From assembly GCA_003551625.1 (NCBI GenBank), contig PUNC01000242.1, positions 1 through 47,443 of the forward strand: a DNA stretch of 47,443 bases, given 5' to 3'. Source of the DNA: PVC group bacterium. GTDB lineage: Bacteria > Auribacterota > Erginobacteria > Erginobacterales > PUNC01. A program made the translations under genes and the position numbers. The notes below the pieces were generated by a model. It had not been told where the DNA came from. It worked only from the letters and a program-made list of their open reading frames with translations, and ran no database searches. This document shows, piece by piece, positions 16,613-25,838 of the stretch; positions within the stretch are counted from its first letter, which is position 1, and each line of letters begins with the position of its first letter.

Positions 16613-17620
16613 GTGACGGCTTTTGAGTTTCACAATCCCCGGTTTCTCTTCCTGCTCCTGCTGCTTCCGCTCTACTGGCTGGCCTACTGGAGGCAGCAGC
16701 GTCTTGGCGCGGTCCGCTTCAGCTCGCTCGACGGGCTGGAGGGGCTGCCGGTCTCCCTCCCGGTCCGCCTGCGCCACCTTACCGTCGTCGCCGGTTCCCT
16801 GGCCCTGGCCGCGCTGACCGCCGCCCTGGCCCGCCCCCGGCTGGGCGTGGGGGAGGAGCTGCTGGAGACCGAGGGGATAAATATTTCGCTGGCCGTCGAT
16901 CTTTCCACCAGTATGCTGGCCGAGGACTTCACCGTCGGTGACCGGAGAATGAACCGGCTGGAGGTCCTCAAACCGGTCATCCGCGACTTCATCGGCCGGC
17001 GGCGGGGCGACCGGATCGGCCTGGTGGCCTTCGCCGGCAGGGCCTACCCCTACGGCCCGCTCACCACCGATCACGAAGTTCTCTCCCGGATGGTGGACCG
17101 GCTCGAGATCGGGATGCTGGAGGACGGAACCGCCATCGGAATGGCGATCGTCTCGTCGCTCAATCAGCTCCGCGCCGCCGAAGGCGGCGAGAAGGTCATC
17201 CTGCTGCTTACCGACGGAATCAATAATACCGGCAAGATCGATCCCGTCACCGCCGCGGAGATGGCCCGGGGGCTGGGGGTCAGGATCTACGCGGTCGGCG
17301 CCGGCTCCCGCGATCCCGTTCCCTATCCCGCCGGACGGGACGCCCGCGGCAGAACGGTCTACCGGACGGTCTCGCTGCCGATCGACGACGATGAACTCCA
17401 GCGCCTGGCCGACCTCACCGGCGGAGCCTACTTCCGCGCCGAGGATACCGCGGGGCTGGAGGAGATCTACCGTCAAATCGACCAGCTGGAGGCGGCCCCG
17501 ATTCGGGAGAGAAGATTCACCGAATACCGGGAACTCTTCCCCGCCTTCATCTTCGCCGGCCTGGCGCTGCTGCTGACAAAGATCGTTCTCAGGGAAACCC
17601 GCTTGGGGAGTCTGCCGTGA
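16613..17620 (+). CDS. batA: BatA-type VWA-domain membrane protein
   Basis: A 335-residue protein with N-terminal helices at about 8-24 and 58-78, a von Willebrand A domain at about 90-290 with the metal-site DLSTS (about 99-103) and LLTDGINNTG, and a C-terminal helix near 310-328. This is the BatA/YfbK-like layout, with the VWA domain exposed to the periplasm. The start is GTG with no clear ribosome site. Its stop overlaps the next start (GTGA), so batA and batB are translationally coupled. Confidence 0.88.
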   Translation: MTAFEFHNPRFLFLLLLLPLYWLAYWRQQRLGAVRFSSLDGLEGLPVSLPVRLRHLTVVAGSLALAALTAALARPRLGVGEELLETEGINISLAVDLSTSMLAEDFTVGDRRMNRLEVLKPVIRDFIGRRRGDRIGLVAFAGRAYPYGPLTTDHEVLSRMVDRLEIGMLEDGTAIGMAIVSSLNQLRAAEGGEKVILLLTDGINNTGKIDPVTAAEMARGLGVRIYAVGAGSRDPVPYPAGRDARGRTVYRTVSLPIDDDELQRLADLTGGAYFRAEDTAGLEEIYRQIDQLEAAPIRERRFTEYRELFPAFIFAGLALLLTKIVLRETRLGSLP

Positions 17621-19338
17621 GATTTGAAGCGACGCATTTGGCCTGGGTCCTGCTGATCGTCCCCGCCCTGGCGATCTTCTTTCGCTTCGCCGCGGCGGCC
17701 CGGCGGAGAAGATCCTCCCGGTTCGCCGACCCCGATCTCTACCGGCGCCTTGCCGGGGGTGTCAGCGAGCGGCGGCGGCGGAAGCGACCGCCGATGGTCC
17801 TGGCGGCCTGCCTCCTGCTGGGGATCGCCCTCCTCGACCCGCAGTGGGGATACCGCCTGGAGGAGGTCTCCCGGGAGGGTATCGACCTGATGGTCGCCGT
17901 CGACACCTCCCGCAGTATGCTGGCCGACGACGTCAGCCCCAACCGCCTGGAACGCGCGAAACGGTCGGTCCGCCAGCTGGTCACCCTCCTGCGGGGCGAC
18001 CGGGTCGGTCTAATCCCCTTCGCGGGGACGGCCCACGTTTACTGCCCGCTGACCCTGGACTACCGTGTTTTTCTCCTCTTCTTGAACGATCTCTCGACCG
18101 AGACCATACCCCGGGGGGGAACCGACATCGCCTCCGCGATCGAGAAGGCCGCCGAAGCCTTCGCCCATTCCGGGCGCCGGCGGCGCGCCCTGGTCATCTT
18201 CACCGACGGCGAACACCTGGAAGGCGACCTTGACGCCGCCGTCGAAAGGGCCCGGGAAGAGGAGATCCGGATCTTCGCCATCGGCTTCGGTTCGCCGGAA
18301 GGCAAACCCCTCCGGATCGAGCGCCCGGACGGATCGGTATCCTACCTGCGGGACGCCGAGGGGAACGTGGTCGTCACCCGTCTCGACGAGTCCACGCTGG
18401 AAAGAATCGCCGTCGCCACCGGCGGCGCCTACCACCGCGCCACCCCCGGCGGGCGGGAGCTGGAACTGATCTACCGGGAGCGGATCGCCCGGATGGAGAG
18501 GGACCTTCTCGACGAAGCTCTACGCCGGGTCCGCCTCCGCCGCTTCCAGTGGCCGCTGGGACTGGGTTTGGCTCTGCTCTTCCTGGAAGGAGCGATGGGG
18601 GACGGCAAGGGAAAGCCCCTCTCTTTCCTCCGGACGGGCCGGAGACGGAAAGAGGCCGTCGCCCTGATCCCGCTGGTTTCGCTGGCGCTGCTCAACCTGG
18701 GAATGGCTAACCCCGCCGCCCGAAGCCTCCGGGAAGGCAATCGGCTCTTCCAGGAAAAGCGCTATGAGGAGGCCCGGGAAAGCTACCGGCGGGCCCGGGC
18801 GGACCGTCCGGACGCGCCCGAGTCGGTCTTCAATCTGGGCAACGTCTACTACCGGCTCGACGATTACGGGGGGGCGGAAAGCCTCTTCCGGCGGGCCGCC
18901 GAGCAACTCGACCCGGAACGGAGCGGCCGGGCCTGGTATAACCTGGGCAACTCCCTCTTTCGGGCCGGGGAGCTCCGGCCGGCCCTGGACGCCTACCGGG
19001 AAGCGATCCGGCGCGACCCGGAAGATCCCGACGCCAAGTTTAATTACGAACTGGTGAAGCGGCTGCTGGATCGGGAAGAGGAACCCCGCCCTGAGGATGA
19101 AGAAGAAGAGGAGAGGGAGCCGGAGGCGCCGGAGGAGGAACCTCCTCCCGAAGGCGAAGAGGACCCCGACGAGGAGGCTCCCGCCGATCCTGAAACCATC
19201 CCGGAAGAGATGGAGGAAGAACTGAGCCCGGAAGACATTGAAAGACTGCTGGACATCCTTCTGGGCGAGGAAGAAGATATGAAACGGCCGCTGCCGGCGG
19301 AGTTTTACGACGAGGAACCCCCGTTGAGGGACTGGTAA
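17617..19338 (+). CDS. batB: BatB VWA protein fused to a BatC-like TPR domain
   Basis: A 573-residue fusion. The BatB part (about 1-335) has two N-terminal helices, a VWA domain with DTSRS at about 90-94 and IFTDGEH, and a closing helix. The BatC part (about 370-490) has three TPR units (SLREGNRLFQEKRYEEARE, SVFNLGNVYYRLDDYGGAES, AWYNLGNSLFRAGELRPAL), followed by a highly acidic Glu/Pro tail to about 550. In Bacteroides and spirochaete Bat operons these are usually separate genes. The GTG start overlaps the batA stop. Residues about 345-360 form another hydrophobic segment, which would put the TPRs on the periplasmic side. Confidence 0.87.
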   Translation: MRFEATHLAWVLLIVPALAIFFRFAAAARRRRSSRFADPDLYRRLAGGVSERRRRKRPPMVLAACLLLGIALLDPQWGYRLEEVSREGIDLMVAVDTSRSMLADDVSPNRLERAKRSVRQLVTLLRGDRVGLIPFAGTAHVYCPLTLDYRVFLLFLNDLSTETIPRGGTDIASAIEKAAEAFAHSGRRRRALVIFTDGEHLEGDLDAAVERAREEEIRIFAIGFGSPEGKPLRIERPDGSVSYLRDAEGNVVVTRLDESTLERIAVATGGAYHRATPGGRELELIYRERIARMERDLLDEALRRVRLRRFQWPLGLGLALLFLEGAMGDGKGKPLSFLRTGRRRKEAVALIPLVSLALLNLGMANPAARSLREGNRLFQEKRYEEARESYRRARADRPDAPESVFNLGNVYYRLDDYGGAESLFRRAAEQLDPERSGRAWYNLGNSLFRAGELRPALDAYREAIRRDPEDPDAKFNYELVKRLLDREEEPRPEDEEEEEREPEAPEEEPPPEGEEDPDEEAPADPETIPEEMEEELSPEDIERLLDILLGEEEDMKRPLPAEFYDEEPPLRDW

Positions 19339-19376
19339 AAAGATAAGTACGCGGTCAACGTTGAACGGTTAAGCGG

Positions 19377-21179
19377 ATGCGAATACTCGTCTTAAAATTC
19401 ACCGTCCTTTTCATTATCACGCTGACGGGAACGCTCCCGCTCTCTTCCGCCCGCGGGGATGAGATCTCATTCACCGCCTCGGTCGATCGCCGGAGCATAA
19501 CTCCCGACGACTCCCTGATCTACACCCTGACCATCGAGGGCGGCGGGGAGGCCGTCCCGGAGCTGCCGAGGCTTGAAGGGTTCCATCTTCTGGAAACCTC
19601 GGTCGGCACCTCGATCGAGATCATCAACAACCAGCTCCGTCAAACCCGGAATTTCCGATACACCTTCCGGCCCCGGTCCCTTCTCCAACCCGGCGATTAT
19701 CGGATTCCCCCGGCGATCCTTCGCCACGGGGGGAGGACCTACGCTTCCAATCCGGTGACGGTGCGAGTGGTCGAGCGGGGGACCGCCCCGGCGCCGGAAG
19801 CCGAACCGCCCCCTCTCTTTATGGAGGCCTCCCTCGACCGGGAGGAAGCTTTCGTCAACGAGCAGGTGACCCTGGCGGTAAGGATCTTTTTCCGCCGGCC
19901 CGGCCTGGCCAATCTCAACTACTCCCCTCCCCCGGCGACGGGTATGATCGCCGAAAGCCTGGGTCCGGAACGAAGATACCAGCGGGTCATTGACGGCGCG
20001 CGTTACGAGGTGATCGAGATCCGGACGGCGATCTTCCCGATCGGCCCCGGGGAGCTTACCATCGGCCCGGCCGAACTGCGGGGAACCGTCCCCACCGAGC
20101 GCAGGGAACCCCGCCGGTCGCCCTTCGACGATTTCTTCTCCGACGATTTCTTCGGTTTCCGGCGGGATCGCGAACCGTTTCACATCGAGTCCCGGCCCGT
20201 ATCGCTCCGGGTGAAACCCTGGCCCCGGGAAGAGCGGCCGGCGGAGTTCGATGGGGCCGTGGGAAGCTTCGACCTGTCGGTGGGGGCGAACCCCCTAACC
20301 CTCGACGCGGGCGAGGCGGTAACCCTGACCATACGGGTCGAGGGCGAAGGCAACCTCGCCTTCGTCCGGCCCCCCCGGGTCGATATCGGCTCCGAGTTCC
20401 GGGTCTATCCCCCCGAGGAAGAGGTCCGGCCGGATATCCGGGAGGACCGGATCGGCGGGGAGAAGATTTTCCGCCAGGTCCTGATCCCCCAGCAGGCCGG
20501 GGAGCTGGAGATACCGGAGGTCCGCTTCGGCTTTCTCGACCCGGAGAGCGGCGACTACCGTCTCCTCCGGAGCCGCCCGGTCCGGATCACGGCGCGGCCG
20601 GTGGAAACCGAACCGGTCCGACTCGTGGAGGCCCCGGACCCGGGGATCGTCCGGCCCGGGATACCGGTTCAGGAGGCCGATATCCTCTACATCAAGGAGG
20701 GACCGGAACGCTGGAGAAGGCGGCGGGACCGGCCCCCGGCCGGGCGTTTCTGGCCTTACCTCCTTCCCTGGCCCGTAATCCTGGTCCTGCGCAAGCTTCA
20801 GGACCGGCGGGAGAGAATCCGCTCCGACCTCACCTACGCCCGGCGGCGGGCCGCCACCCGCGTGGTGAGGGAGCGGTTTCGAAAAGCGCGGAAGCTGGCC
20901 CGGGCCGGCGACCGGGAAGGGTTCCACGGCGAACTCCATCGGGCGCTGCTGCGGTATCTGAGCGACAAGTCCGGGGTCCCGGTGGGAGCGGTCGGACCGG
21001 AGACGCTCGGCGAACGGCTCGCGGGAGCGGGAGAAGGACTGAAGGAAGAGCTGGAAGAGGTCCTCCGGGCGGCCGAACACGCCCGTTACGCGCCCGGCGG
21101 CTCGGGAGCGGGAGATATGCGGACTCTGCTGGAAAAGGTGGAGCGGCTGATCGGCCGGATGGAGAAGGTGAAATGGTGA
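19377..21179 (+). CDS. batD: BatD protein
   Basis: A 600-residue protein with a signal peptide at about 1-27, then repeated beta-sandwich domains. The first opens ISFTASVDRRSITPDDSLIY and the second SLDREEAFVNEQVTL, both the oxygen-tolerance BatD pattern. An FDDFFSDDFFGF segment near 245-256 is typical of BatD. A transmembrane helix lies near 460-470 (FWPYLLPWPVILVL). A basic cytoplasmic helical domain follows, with RALLRYLSDKSGVP. BatD is thought to scaffold the BatA/BatB complex in the inner membrane. It lies 38 bases after batB and overlaps batE by seven bases. Confidence 0.9.
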   Translation: MRILVLKFTVLFIITLTGTLPLSSARGDEISFTASVDRRSITPDDSLIYTLTIEGGGEAVPELPRLEGFHLLETSVGTSIEIINNQLRQTRNFRYTFRPRSLLQPGDYRIPPAILRHGGRTYASNPVTVRVVERGTAPAPEAEPPPLFMEASLDREEAFVNEQVTLAVRIFFRRPGLANLNYSPPPATGMIAESLGPERRYQRVIDGARYEVIEIRTAIFPIGPGELTIGPAELRGTVPTERREPRRSPFDDFFSDDFFGFRRDREPFHIESRPVSLRVKPWPREERPAEFDGAVGSFDLSVGANPLTLDAGEAVTLTIRVEGEGNLAFVRPPRVDIGSEFRVYPPEEEVRPDIREDRIGGEKIFRQVLIPQQAGELEIPEVRFGFLDPESGDYRLLRSRPVRITARPVETEPVRLVEAPDPGIVRPGIPVQEADILYIKEGPERWRRRRDRPPAGRFWPYLLPWPVILVLRKLQDRRERIRSDLTYARRRAATRVVRERFRKARKLARAGDREGFHGELHRALLRYLSDKSGVPVGAVGPETLGERLAGAGEGLKEELEEVLRAAEHARYAPGGSGAGDMRTLLEKVERLIGRMEKVKW

Positions 21180-21916
21180 GACGGATGATAATATTCGCCG
21201 GGTTCTTGCTGGCCGCGGCCGCCCGGGGAGGAACGCCGGCGGCCGAATTCTCCCGCGCCAATGATTATTACTCCCGGGGGGAATACTCCCGCGCGGCCGG
21301 TATCTACCGCGACCTGGCCGAACGGGGCTGGGAGAGTCCGGAGCTTTTCTACAACCTGGGCAACGCCCACTTCAAGCTTGACGAACTGGGATACGCGATC
21401 GCCAACTACCGCCGCGCCTGGAAGCTCTCCCCCCGGGATCCCGAGATCAATTTCAACCTTTCCCACGCCCGGAGCTTTCTCCTCGACGATCTGCCGGCCC
21501 GGCCGACGGCCCCGGGGGAGCGGATTCAATATTACCTTGCCGGCCTGCTGCCGCCGGCGGCCTGGGAGACCGTCGCCGCCGCCGTTTACTTCCTTGTCGT
21601 CGGGGCGGCGGCGGCGGCGGCGCTCAGAATCCAAAGAGGGGCGGCGAAGGCGGCGATGAAATACCTGCTTCCGGTGCTGGCCCTGAGCCTGCTGACCACG
21701 GGAGCGGTCCATCATTACCACGCCCGGGAACGGGGGGTGGTGGTGGTCCCGGAACTCCCGGTCCGCTACGGCCCCGGGCTGGATGACCTGACGGCTTTCG
21801 TTCTTCACGAGGGAACCGAGGCGCGGGTGCTCCGCCGCCGGGAAGGATGGAAACAGATCCTGCTGCCGGATGGGAAGACCGGGTGGGCCCCTTCCGGCTC
21901 CCTGGAGATCATTTAA
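21173..21916 (+). CDS. batE: BatE protein: TPR plus SH3-like domain
   Basis: A 247-residue protein with an N-terminal signal or anchor (1-22), TPRs at about 24-105 (ANDYYSRGEYSRAAGIYRDL, FYNLGNAHFKLDELGYAIAN), two transmembrane helices at about 125-145 and 160-180, and a bacterial SH3-like domain at about 185-247 (PVRYGPGLDDLTAFVLHEGTE split, WKQILLPDGKTGWAPSGSLE). TPR-TM-SH3 is the standard BatE architecture. The ATG overlaps the end of batD and has GGAGAAGG just upstream. It is the last gene of the operon. Confidence 0.88.
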   Translation: MVRRMIIFAGFLLAAAARGGTPAAEFSRANDYYSRGEYSRAAGIYRDLAERGWESPELFYNLGNAHFKLDELGYAIANYRRAWKLSPRDPEINFNLSHARSFLLDDLPARPTAPGERIQYYLAGLLPPAAWETVAAAVYFLVVGAAAAAALRIQRGAAKAAMKYLLPVLALSLLTTGAVHHYHARERGVVVVPELPVRYGPGLDDLTAFVLHEGTEARVLRRREGWKQILLPDGKTGWAPSGSLEII

Positions 21917-21940
21917 CCCGGAAAAAATAATCCGGGTTAA
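21913..21940. terminator. Bidirectional terminator-like hairpin between batE and the TMTC-like gene (repeat motif copy 3)
   Basis: Arms TTAACCCGGA (21913-21922) and TCCGGGTTAA (21931-21940) pair perfectly around an A-rich loop. It lies between converging genes and includes the batE stop codon. The right arm with flanking bases is the dispersed AATAATCCGGGTTAA motif. Confidence 0.6.
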
Positions 21941-21946
21941 GCCGTC

Positions 21947-23755
21947 TCAAAACCCCCGCCGGCGGCGAAGTTCCGCCGCCTGCCGGTCGTAGCGGGCCGC
22001 CGCTTCCTCCTCTCCCCGGCGGCGCGCGATCAGCGCCAGCCGCTCGTAGTAGGCCGGTTTCTCCGGCCAGATCGCCAGCCCCCGGCGGACCCAGTCCGCC
22101 CCCTCGTCCAGCCGCCCGAGGTTGATGTAACAGGCCGAGAGATTCAGGAAGGCGGCCTGATTGCGGGGGTCGAACTCCAGCGTCCGCTTGAACTTCTCGA
22201 TCGCTTCTTCCAGCTCCCCCCGGTTGAGCCGGATCACCCCCAGATTGAGATGAGCCGGGGCGTAGCCCGGGTAAAGTTCGAGGGCGGAACGCAGATGCTC
22301 CTCCGCTCTCGAATAGTCGTTGAAGTGGTCGATGTAAAGCACCCCGAGATTGACGTGGGCCGCTCCCTGGCGGGGGTCGATCTCCAGCACCCTCTCGAAC
22401 GCTTCCACCGCCCGCCGCCGGTATCGGCTCCGCTCAGCGGGAGAGAGCGGGGGCGCGCGCTCTAAAACGTCAAGATAAGCCTTGCCCAGATTCCCCACCA
22501 CCCGGGCCTTGCCGGGGGCGCGGGCGGCGTTGTCTTCCCAGAACGCGACCGGATCGGTCCAGGCCCGGTTGCGCTGAAAGGTCAGGGCCGCCAGGCAGAG
22601 AATAACCGCGGCGGGAGCGAGCAGAAACCGGGGCCGGGGGAGAATAAACCGTTGAACCAGCAGGCCGAAGAGCAGGGCCGGACCGAAAAGCGGAAGATAA
22701 AGGCGGTGTTCGGCGATCGGGTCGAGGATCGGAACCAGGCTCGACTCGGGAAGGAGAGCGAGAAAGAACCACAGGGTTCCAAGCGCCGCCGGGGGGGAGA
22801 GAGCGGCCGCCTTCACCGCCGCCAGCAACAGGGCGGCGATCACCGCCAGGGAGAACGCCACCGGGGGTTCGACCAGGCTGGAAAAGAACGGGTAGTCGTA
22901 ATCCAGCTGCTGGGCCACGGGATAGAAGACGAGGCGGAGATAGGTCAGCGCCACCCGGGGCTGGGTCCGGAAGTAGTCGGATACCGGCACCGGAGGCGGA
23001 GACTCGGGCTCGGCCGGCGACGCGGCCTCTCTCAGCAACTGCAACTGGCCGCTGTCGCGATAGTAGGGGTTCTCCCGATGGGAAAAAACGATCATCGAAA
23101 AGATGAGCAGCAAGACGAAAAAAGGGACCAACCCCAGCCGGGACCGTCTTCCGCGTTCCCCGAAAAGCCTCTGGATCAAGAGCAGGGAAAACGGGAGCGT
23201 GACCGCGTATTCCTTGCTCAGGAAGGCGGCGGCCGCCGAGATCAGCGCCAGGAGATAAAAGGTCTTCCTCCACCCGCGGACGGGAGAAGTGCGAAAGCTT
23301 TTAAAATAGAAGAAGATCGTCGCCAGGTAAAAAAGGGCGGCCAGGGAGGCGGCCCGCTGCACGATATAGGTCACCGCCTGGGTCTGGACCGGGTGGAGAA
23401 GGAAGAAGAGCGCGCCGGCCAGGGAAGCGGAACGGGGCAGCCGGACCGGCTCGAGCAGAATCAGGTAAACCAGCAGGGCGGCGGCCAGGTGGACGACGAC
23501 ATTGAAAACACGATAGGAAGCGGGATTCAGACCCGCGCGGTGGTAGTTTAGCGCCAGCGTGAGGTAGGTTAAAAACCGGGTGGGCCAGAAATTCCAGATC
23601 GCGCCCAGGTCGGAGACGTCGGTGATGGCGTGGTTATTGACGATGGAGGGGAGATCGTCGAGGTAGAAACCGGCCTCGAGCGCGGGGCGGTAAACCGCCG
23701 AACCCGCCGCCGCGATCAGGACCGCCGCCAGCAGAATCGCCGCCGTCTTGTTCAT
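21947..23755 (-). CDS. TMTC-like polytopic membrane protein with C-terminal TPRs
   Basis: A 602-residue protein with about eleven transmembrane helices over 1-400 and TPRs at about 435-590 (HVNLGVLYIDHFNDYSRAEEHL, LNLGVIRLNRGELEEAIEKF split across repeats). The first loop carries FYLDDLPSIVNNHAI, whose adjacent aspartates are the GT-C-type acidic site seen in TMTC/PMT-like O-mannosyltransferases. Other family-like features are HPVQTQAVTYIVQRAASLAALFYL and LSKEYAVTLP. I start at ATG 23755 because it directly precedes a basic-hydrophobic segment; a GTG 30 bases upstream is possible. A glycosyltransferase role is inferred from architecture. Confidence 0.7.
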   Translation of the reverse strand: MNKTAAILLAAVLIAAAGSAVYRPALEAGFYLDDLPSIVNNHAITDVSDLGAIWNFWPTRFLTYLTLALNYHRAGLNPASYRVFNVVVHLAAALLVYLILLEPVRLPRSASLAGALFFLLHPVQTQAVTYIVQRAASLAALFYLATIFFYFKSFRTSPVRGWRKTFYLLALISAAAAFLSKEYAVTLPFSLLLIQRLFGERGRRSRLGLVPFFVLLLIFSMIVFSHRENPYYRDSGQLQLLREAASPAEPESPPPVPVSDYFRTQPRVALTYLRLVFYPVAQQLDYDYPFFSSLVEPPVAFSLAVIAALLLAAVKAAALSPPAALGTLWFFLALLPESSLVPILDPIAEHRLYLPLFGPALLFGLLVQRFILPRPRFLLAPAAVILCLAALTFQRNRAWTDPVAFWEDNAARAPGKARVVGNLGKAYLDVLERAPPLSPAERSRYRRRAVEAFERVLEIDPRQGAAHVNLGVLYIDHFNDYSRAEEHLRSALELYPGYAPAHLNLGVIRLNRGELEEAIEKFKRTLEFDPRNQAAFLNLSACYINLGRLDEGADWVRRGLAIWPEKPAYYERLALIARRRGEEEAAARYDRQAAELRRRRGF

Positions 23756-23883
23756 AAGGGATCTTTCCCGGTTGAACGAATACACGGTTGATTCTTACCG
23801 AACCGTTTCATACTAACCCGAAAAACTCACGATATCTTAAAAAAATCCGGAGAAGCGGACCATTGAAATTATTAAAATCCGGC

Positions 23884-23912
23884 TTGACAGGCCGTCCGTT
23901 ATGTTTTAGATT
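23884..23912 (+). promoter_or_regulatory. Promoter of the initiator tRNA
   Basis: TTGACA (23884-23889), a 17-base spacer and TAGATT (23907-23912). Initiation would fall near 23919, four bases before the mature tRNA. Confidence 0.75.
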
Positions 23913-23922
23913 GCTTTCACGA

Positions 23923-23996
<74 letters not shown>

Positions 23997-24000
23997 CTTG

Positions 24001-24037
24001 AAAAAGCCCGCGGTCCTTCCGCGGGCTTTTTATTTTT
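24001..24037 (+). terminator. Intrinsic terminator of the tRNA gene
   Basis: Perfect 13-base arms, AAAAAGCCCGCGG (24001-24013) and its complement (24019-24031), with loop TCCTT, followed by further T residues. Confidence 0.95.
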
Positions 24038-24107
24038 CTCCGGGAGCGGATTTCGAAATCGGCCCCCGCTCGAAGTATGGTATTGCCGACTTTGCGAGAC
24101 CAAACCG

Positions 24108-25058
24108 ATGACCGTCATTCTCACTCCGCTGGCGAAATTAAACCCAGACCGCGCCCCCTGCACCGTTGTCGCCCGGGTCAAGCTGATCCGCCCGGCTCCG
24201 CAGGCGCTGGTGCGCTGGGAAGGAATATTGAAGGACGAAAGCGGCGAAGCGATCTTCAGCGTCTGGAAGAACAGCGGAATCCGGAAACTCCGTCCCGGAA
24301 AGCGATATCTTTTTTACCGGGTCGAGGTGGGAAAACGGGAAGGCAGGAACGAGGTCCGGATCCGGCGCGAATCGGAGGTCTTTCCCTCCCCGACCGTCCG
24401 GGCTCTCGGCCGGCGTTTGACGCTGCTCAAGCGCCGGGAGGACGGGCAGCGGCAGCGGCTGGCCCGGAAGGTCAAGATCACCCCCCGGGATCGCGCTCCC
24501 CGCGATCCGGTATTCTACCGCGCGGCGGTCACGGCCGGGGTCCTGATCGCGGCGATATCGGCGGCGCTGGTCCTGAGCGGGGTCGTGACCGAAGAGAAGA
24601 TCCGGTCCTGGATTGTCGCCCGGCGCTCCCCCCCTCCCCCCCCCGCCCGTACGGAAACCGTCCGGTTTCGGGGCCGGGTTCTCGCCGTCGATCCGGAAGG
24701 CTTCCTCGAAGTCGCGATCAACGGGGAGGAGTGGATAATCCACTTTCTGGGGATCGAACTGCCGGCCCGGCCCGGCGCCGAGGAGCCCTTCGATCCTCTC
24801 GGGGAAAGAATCTACGCCTATCTCAACTACGCCTTGCTGAACCGCGAAATCGAGCTGGAGACGGAAAGCTGGCTGCCCGTCGAGGAGGAAGAGGCCTGGG
24901 CCTATGTTTTCGTCGACGACCGGCTGATGAACGCCGATCTGCTCCAAAGGGGATTCGCCCTCCCCCGGCCGGCGCCACGGACCCTGGTTCACGGCGACCG
25001 GATGCGCCGGGCCGGGGAAAACGCCCGGAGCCGCGGACTCGGTCTCTGGCGCCGGTGA
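24108..25058 (+). CDS. Membrane-anchored OB-fold plus catalytically degenerate SNase-like protein
   Basis: A 316-residue protein. Residues 1-90 look like an OB fold (TVVARVKLIRPAPQ, LKDESGEAIFSVW). A transmembrane helix lies at about 137-160, and residues 185-315 follow the staphylococcal nuclease fold (VIHFLGIELPA-like core, AYVFVDDRLMNADLLQRGFA, ENARSRGLGLW). Aligned to S. aureus nuclease, Arg35 corresponds to His212, Glu43 to Ala220 and Arg87 to Glu262, so the catalytic set is missing. A binding role for nucleic acid or protein is more likely than cleavage. The gene sits alone after the tRNA terminator and converges on the next gene. The start has no strong ribosome site. Confidence 0.7.
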   Translation: MTVILTPLAKLNPDRAPCTVVARVKLIRPAPQALVRWEGILKDESGEAIFSVWKNSGIRKLRPGKRYLFYRVEVGKREGRNEVRIRRESEVFPSPTVRALGRRLTLLKRREDGQRQRLARKVKITPRDRAPRDPVFYRAAVTAGVLIAAISAALVLSGVVTEEKIRSWIVARRSPPPPPARTETVRFRGRVLAVDPEGFLEVAINGEEWIIHFLGIELPARPGAEEPFDPLGERIYAYLNYALLNREIELETESWLPVEEEEAWAYVFVDDRLMNADLLQRGFALPRPAPRTLVHGDRMRRAGENARSRGLGLWRR

Positions 25059-25072
25059 CCCCGGCCGGCGGA

Positions 25073-25552
25073 CTAACCGCCGACGGACCGCTCTTCCCGG
25101 CGGCGGGAGTCCAGACCGTCCAGGATCTCCAGCGCCCGGGCGGCGTCGGCGGCCGGGATCACTCCCTCGATCTCCCAGGTCCCGATCCCGATGACCGGCA
25201 GTCCGAAGTTCAGGGCCAGGGCGATCTCGGAAAGGGTCCCGTGGCTGCCGTCGACGGCGATTACGGCTTCACCGGCCCGGGCCACGACCGCGTTCCGGGC
25301 CAGGCCGATCCCGGTCGGGAGAGCGATCTCCACCCAGCGGTTGGCCTCCCCGGCGTCGGTGCCCGGAAGAATGCCGACGGTCGTCCCCCCGGCTTCCCGG
25401 GCGCCCCGGCAGGCGGCTTCCATAACGCCGCCCAGGCCGCCGCAGGCCAGGACGAAACCGCGCTCGGCCAGCCCCCGGCCCAGGGCTTCCGCCTCCCGGA
25501 GATTCTCCGGGCCGGCCCGGTGGCCGCCGATCACGCTGACCATTCTTTTCAT
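25073..25552 (-). CDS. SLOG/TIGR00725-family Rossmann protein (LOG-like)
   Basis: A 159-residue protein with a Rossmann start (VSVIGG), CGGLGGVMEAACRGAREAGG near 37-56 and AVDGSHGTLSEIALALNFG near 99-117. This last motif is the SLOG-family equivalent of PGGxGTxxE seen in LOG phosphoribohydrolases and TIGR00725 proteins. The substrate is probably a nucleotide, but its exact activity is unknown. It follows a small Tudor-like gene on the same strand by 12 bases. Confidence 0.8.
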   Translation of the reverse strand: MKRMVSVIGGHRAGPENLREAEALGRGLAERGFVLACGGLGGVMEAACRGAREAGGTTVGILPGTDAGEANRWVEIALPTGIGLARNAVVARAGEAVIAVDGSHGTLSEIALALNFGLPVIGIGTWEIEGVIPAADAARALEILDGLDSRRREERSVGG

Positions 25553-25564
25553 CTTTCCGGCCGC

Positions 25565-25780
25565 CTACTCCGTCCCACTTTCCGGCCGGACCGTGGAGGT
25601 GATCCGGACCAACCGCGAGGTCTTGATCCTCTCTTCGGCCGAATCCTTTCCTCTCTGAACGCTCAAGGTGCTGGTGCCGTCGGGGTTGACGCTCTTGACC
25701 ACGCCGACTCTTGACTTCCGGCCGGCCTCCCATTGAACCAGATCGCCGGGGACGATCGCGACTTCGGGTTTTTCACTCAT
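25565..25780 (-). CDS. Small SH3/Tudor-like protein
   Basis: A 71-residue protein. I start at ATG 25780, which has an ideal GGAGGAAAGG directly upstream; the longer frame from 25852 would overlap the neighbour and adds an unlikely polar tail. The core PGDLVQWEAGRKSRVGVVKSV resembles small beta-barrel HVA1/KOW/Tudor-like domains. The function is not known. It lies between the lipoprotein gene and the SLOG gene. Confidence 0.6.
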   Translation of the reverse strand: MSEKPEVAIVPGDLVQWEAGRKSRVGVVKSVNPDGTSTLSVQRGKDSAEERIKTSRLVRITSTVRPESGTE

Positions 25781-25838
25781 CCTTTCCTCCCTGGCGGAAG
25801 TCTTCCGCCATTTTTGACCGGATTGACCCTTTTCCGGG

